A DNA stretch of 64,000 nucleotides from Agrobacterium tumefaciens (GTDB lineage Bacteria > Pseudomonadota > Alphaproteobacteria > Rhizobiales > Rhizobiaceae), in the NCBI RefSeq assembly GCF_005221325.1, contig NZ_CP039890.1:186001-250000 (forward strand), written 5' to 3'. Positions 61,894-64,000 of this stretch are shown piece after piece. A model generated the notes under the pieces. The model saw only the letters and a list, made by a program, of their open reading frames with translations. It had not been told where the DNA came from and did no database searches. How positions within the stretch are numbered: position 1 is the stretch's first letter; every line of letters starts with the position of its first letter. The position numbers and the translations under genes were made by a program.

Positions 61894-62961
61894 TCAGGCA
61901 GCGGTTCCCGCATGACGACGAACCTCTGGCGCTAGCCACGGAGAAACGTAGCCACGGTCGGCTTCTTCAATGAGTGCTCCCGGAGGAACTAGTTCATCGA
62001 TCCGGTCAAGCGTCGCGGACTGAAGAACGGCGTTGAACCCGGCTTCCATGACGTTGAACTGCTCAAGGGTGCGCGGACCGAGGATCACGGACGTCACGGC
62101 AGCGTGCGCAAGCGGGAAAGCCTGAGCCATGTGCATAAGCGACATACCTGCCTCCGTTGCAATGCGCTCGAGTTCCGGGAGCAGTTCCAGCTTTCGCCGG
62201 TTACCCTCGCGCTGCATGTCGAAGCGTGTTTGTAGGATCGGATAGTGCTGTCCCCACTGCCCCTTTACACGCTCGGCCCTCGATCCTGACGGCACCGAGC
62301 CATCGGCCTTGTACTTGCCGGTCAACCAGCCGCCGTTCAGTGGGCTCCAGGCGGTGAAACCCATGCGGTAGTGTTGGACGGCGGGGAGGGTTTCCCTCTC
62401 TGCGGCCCGCTGGAAAATAGAGTAGGGCGAGCTTTCATTGATAAATCGCGCTGTCTTGTTCAATCGGCTTACAGATTGTGTCTCCGCCAGATACCAGCTC
62501 GGCATCGTCGAGCAGCCGATGTAGCGAACTTTCCCCTGCGTGACCAAGTCGTCGAGAGCACCGAGTGTTTCATCAAGATCGGCCTGAAGGTCGGGCCGAT
62601 GCATCTGATAGAGATCGATGTGATCCGTGTTCAACCGTCGCAGGCTGTTTTCCACCTGCTTCATGATCCAGTAGCGCGACGCGCCTTGTTCGTTGCGTCC
62701 CTCACCGGCCGCCAGGCGAAACTTGGTCGCAAGCACCACTTTGTCCCGCCGGCCTGCAATCGCTTTGCCGACGATCTCCTCGGATTCACCATGAGAGTAA
62801 GTGTCGGCAGTGTCGATAAAGTTGATGCCGCGATCAAGCGCACTGTGCAGGATGTCTATACACTCTTTCTCGTCAGTATTCCCATCCGTTCCGTAGCTCA
62901 TCGTGCCCAGCATGTACTCGCTGACCTGAACTCCAGTTCGTCCAAGGTACCGATATCTCAT
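61894..62961 (-). CDS. Aldo/keto reductase
   Basis: A 355-residue AKR of the YghZ/potassium-channel-beta type. Motifs are RYLGRTGVQVSEYMLGTMSYG, INFIDTADTYSHGESEEIVGKAI with the Asp and Tyr, VVLATKFRLA with the Lys, and IDLYQMHRPDLQADLDETLGALDDLV with the His. A late VILGPRTLEQF region binds NADPH. It lies about 80 bases upstream of the barrel gene on the same strand. It probably oxidises or reduces a sugar or cyclitol in the pathway. Confidence 0.9.
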   Translation of the reverse strand: MRYRYLGRTGVQVSEYMLGTMSYGTDGNTDEKECIDILHSALDRGINFIDTADTYSHGESEEIVGKAIAGRRDKVVLATKFRLAAGEGRNEQGASRYWIMKQVENSLRRLNTDHIDLYQMHRPDLQADLDETLGALDDLVTQGKVRYIGCSTMPSWYLAETQSVSRLNKTARFINESSPYSIFQRAAERETLPAVQHYRMGFTAWSPLNGGWLTGKYKADGSVPSGSRAERVKGQWGQHYPILQTRFDMQREGNRRKLELLPELERIATEAGMSLMHMAQAFPLAHAAVTSVILGPRTLEQFNVMEAGFNAVLQSATLDRIDELVPPGALIEEADRGYVSPWLAPEVRRHAGTAA

Positions 62962-63201
62962 GGCGGATGCCTTTCATCAGTTTGAATGTGGCTCATGGGC
63001 CTACGGTTCGCGCGCGATCTGAGATCGCATGGCACAGCACTCCCGTCGGCCTTTCAACCGTCGTTGAGCGAGAATTAAGGCCGCCCAAACCAATAATTTT
63101 TGTCGTCTATATTCCGGTGACGTCTGTCGATGGTCGTCTCGGAAAGGAACTGGATGGCGGTTACTATCCCCGCCATCCCGGCTTGTTACGAGGAGCTTGG
63201 C

Positions 63202-64000
63202 TTACTGCGCCTTCGCGAGTGCTGCACCATACCGTTCGATCAACTCATCGTAGGCATCCGCGGGCGATCCGTCTTTCAGGATCATTCTTTGGAAGGCTTC
63301 GCCGAGAATGGTATGGTAAGTGGACAGGATGGGAGTGTAGGTCACGGTTTGACCTCGCTGTGCCACCAGATCTGCCCATGCCTTCTGGTCTTTGCCGGCA
63401 TCGCCCTGGAAATAAGGCGCTGTATAAGCCGACTTGCGCGACACGACTTCACCACCTTCCGCTGCGAAGGCCTGCGCTTCGGGTGACACCATGAACTTCA
63501 CGAAGGTCCAGGCCGCATCCGGATTGGCGGTCTTCTTGTTGATGGCGATGTTGTAGCTGTACACGGTCTGTTTGTCGGTTGCCGCATAACCGGGCGCCGG
63601 AGCCCAGGCCAGATCGTCACCACCGCCTTGCTGCTTCACTGTCTTGTAGCGATAGACACCAAACACCGCGGTCGCCGCACTGCCGGACCGGAGCGCGTCA
63701 TGCAACTCATTGAACCCCATCTGGGCGCTGCGAAGAGGCGTGACTTTGCATTTCGTGTAGAAGTCTTTGATCGTTTGCGCCGCCTTGACAAACGACTCCT
63801 TGGAAAACGCGATCTTCCCCTCAGGCGTGAAGTATTCGCCGCCGTTTCCAGGCAACATCGTGCTCAGGAAGAATTCACCGAGGCTCTGGGCGCCACCAAG
63901 GCCACCGGTTGCTCCGAGCGGAACTGCGAACGGGATCGTATCCGATTGGCCGAGTTTGTCGCCCAGTGCACACACCTCATCCCAGGTCGTCGGCGGATTT
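63202..64000 (-). CDS. Sugar ABC transporter substrate-binding protein, partial
   Basis: The reverse frame is open to the window edge and ends at 63202, giving about 265 residues of C-terminal sequence. The start lies beyond 64000. The edge reads PPTTWDEVCALGDKLGQ, then PFAVPLGATGGLGGAQSLGEFFLSTML, and later VYSYNIAINKKTANPDAAWTFVKFMVSPEAQ, the family-1 (MalE/UgpB-like) pattern of sugar-binding proteins. The ABC importer it serves must lie to the right. Its position suggests that the catabolic cluster consumes the ligand it binds. Confidence 0.85.
   Translation of the reverse strand, partial: NPPTTWDEVCALGDKLGQSDTIPFAVPLGATGGLGGAQSLGEFFLSTMLPGNGGEYFTPEGKIAFSKESFVKAAQTIKDFYTKCKVTPLRSAQMGFNELHDALRSGSAATAVFGVYRYKTVKQQGGGDDLAWAPAPGYAATDKQTVYSYNIAINKKTANPDAAWTFVKFMVSPEAQAFAAEGGEVVSRKSAYTAPYFQGDAGKDQKAWADLVAQRGQTVTYTPILSTYHTILGEAFQRMILKDGSPADAYDELIERYGAALAKAQ

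Noticed and set aside
1..64000. CRISPR array, rRNA, tRNA or replication origin
   Set aside because: No regularly spaced repeats, RNA-gene signature, repABC genes or iterons were found on reading through.

Overview
The window looks like accessory DNA, most probably a large conjugative plasmid, from a Rhizobiaceae bacterium of the Agrobacterium/Rhizobium type. The main evidence is a complete quorum-sensing-linked mating-channel operon in the order traI-trbBCDEJKLFGHI, followed a few kb later by a TraR-type LuxR regulator. The palindromes in front of traI resemble the tra boxes of Ti and related plasmids. No repABC genes, relaxase, coupling protein, tRNA, rRNA or CRISPR array were seen. The window therefore holds only the mating-pair-formation half of a conjugation system.

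Layout. 1-0.8 kb: the end of a LysR regulator and a decayed IS3-type element. 0.8-2.6 kb: a reverse-strand glycogen synthase and a 60-residue rhizobial-type small protein. 3.1-7.2 kb: an ATPase, an FtsX-type permease and a CrtC/AttH-like lipocalin, resembling the agrobacterial att transport genes. 7.2-11.1 kb: two tra-box-like palindromes, a decayed second traI, and an apparent operon of a methyltransferase, an unrecognised 464-residue protein and a GNAT acetyltransferase. 11.3-13.0 kb: a hypothetical protein, a peroxiredoxin and a small XRE regulator. 13.4-22.3 kb: a peptide-type ABC importer followed by a CapA-like phosphoesterase, a PepT-like peptidase and a CtlX-like guanidino hydrolase, which together read as an import-and-degrade pathway. 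22.4-32.8 kb: tra box, traI and the trb operon.

33-38.4 kb: an AT-rich stretch between trbI and the next operon. It carries a HAD phosphatase, a GXWXG/DUF4334 protein, a PAS-GGDEF protein, traR, a hypothetical gene, a TetR regulator and a LysR remnant. Several of these genes are preceded by similar ATATCAT-type motifs. 38.5-45.3 kb: an aldo/keto reductase and a molybdenum hydroxylase operon (iron-sulfur subunit, molybdopterin subunit, tri-haem cytochrome c, XdhC, MocA). 45.4-50.2 kb: a reverse-strand redox operon (TetR, zinc-type dehydrogenase, SDR, Old Yellow Enzyme, flavodoxin, SnoaL-like protein) with two near-identical candidate TetR operators. 50.3-52.0 kb: a thiolase remnant, a thioesterase, a MarR regulator and a second IS3 remnant. 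52.2-54.6 kb: a chemoreceptor.

55.5-64 kb: a reverse-strand catabolic cluster with a sugar-type substrate-binding protein, aldo/keto reductase, three xylose-isomerase-like TIM barrels, an atypical shikimate-dehydrogenase-like enzyme, a DapA-like aldolase, an FAH-type hydratase and an SDR. Its substrate cannot be read from the sequence. The least explained part of the window is the operon at 7.2-11.1 kb, which sits behind the tra boxes and the dead AHL-synthase copy. It is a reasonable candidate for an undescribed quorum-linked pathway.
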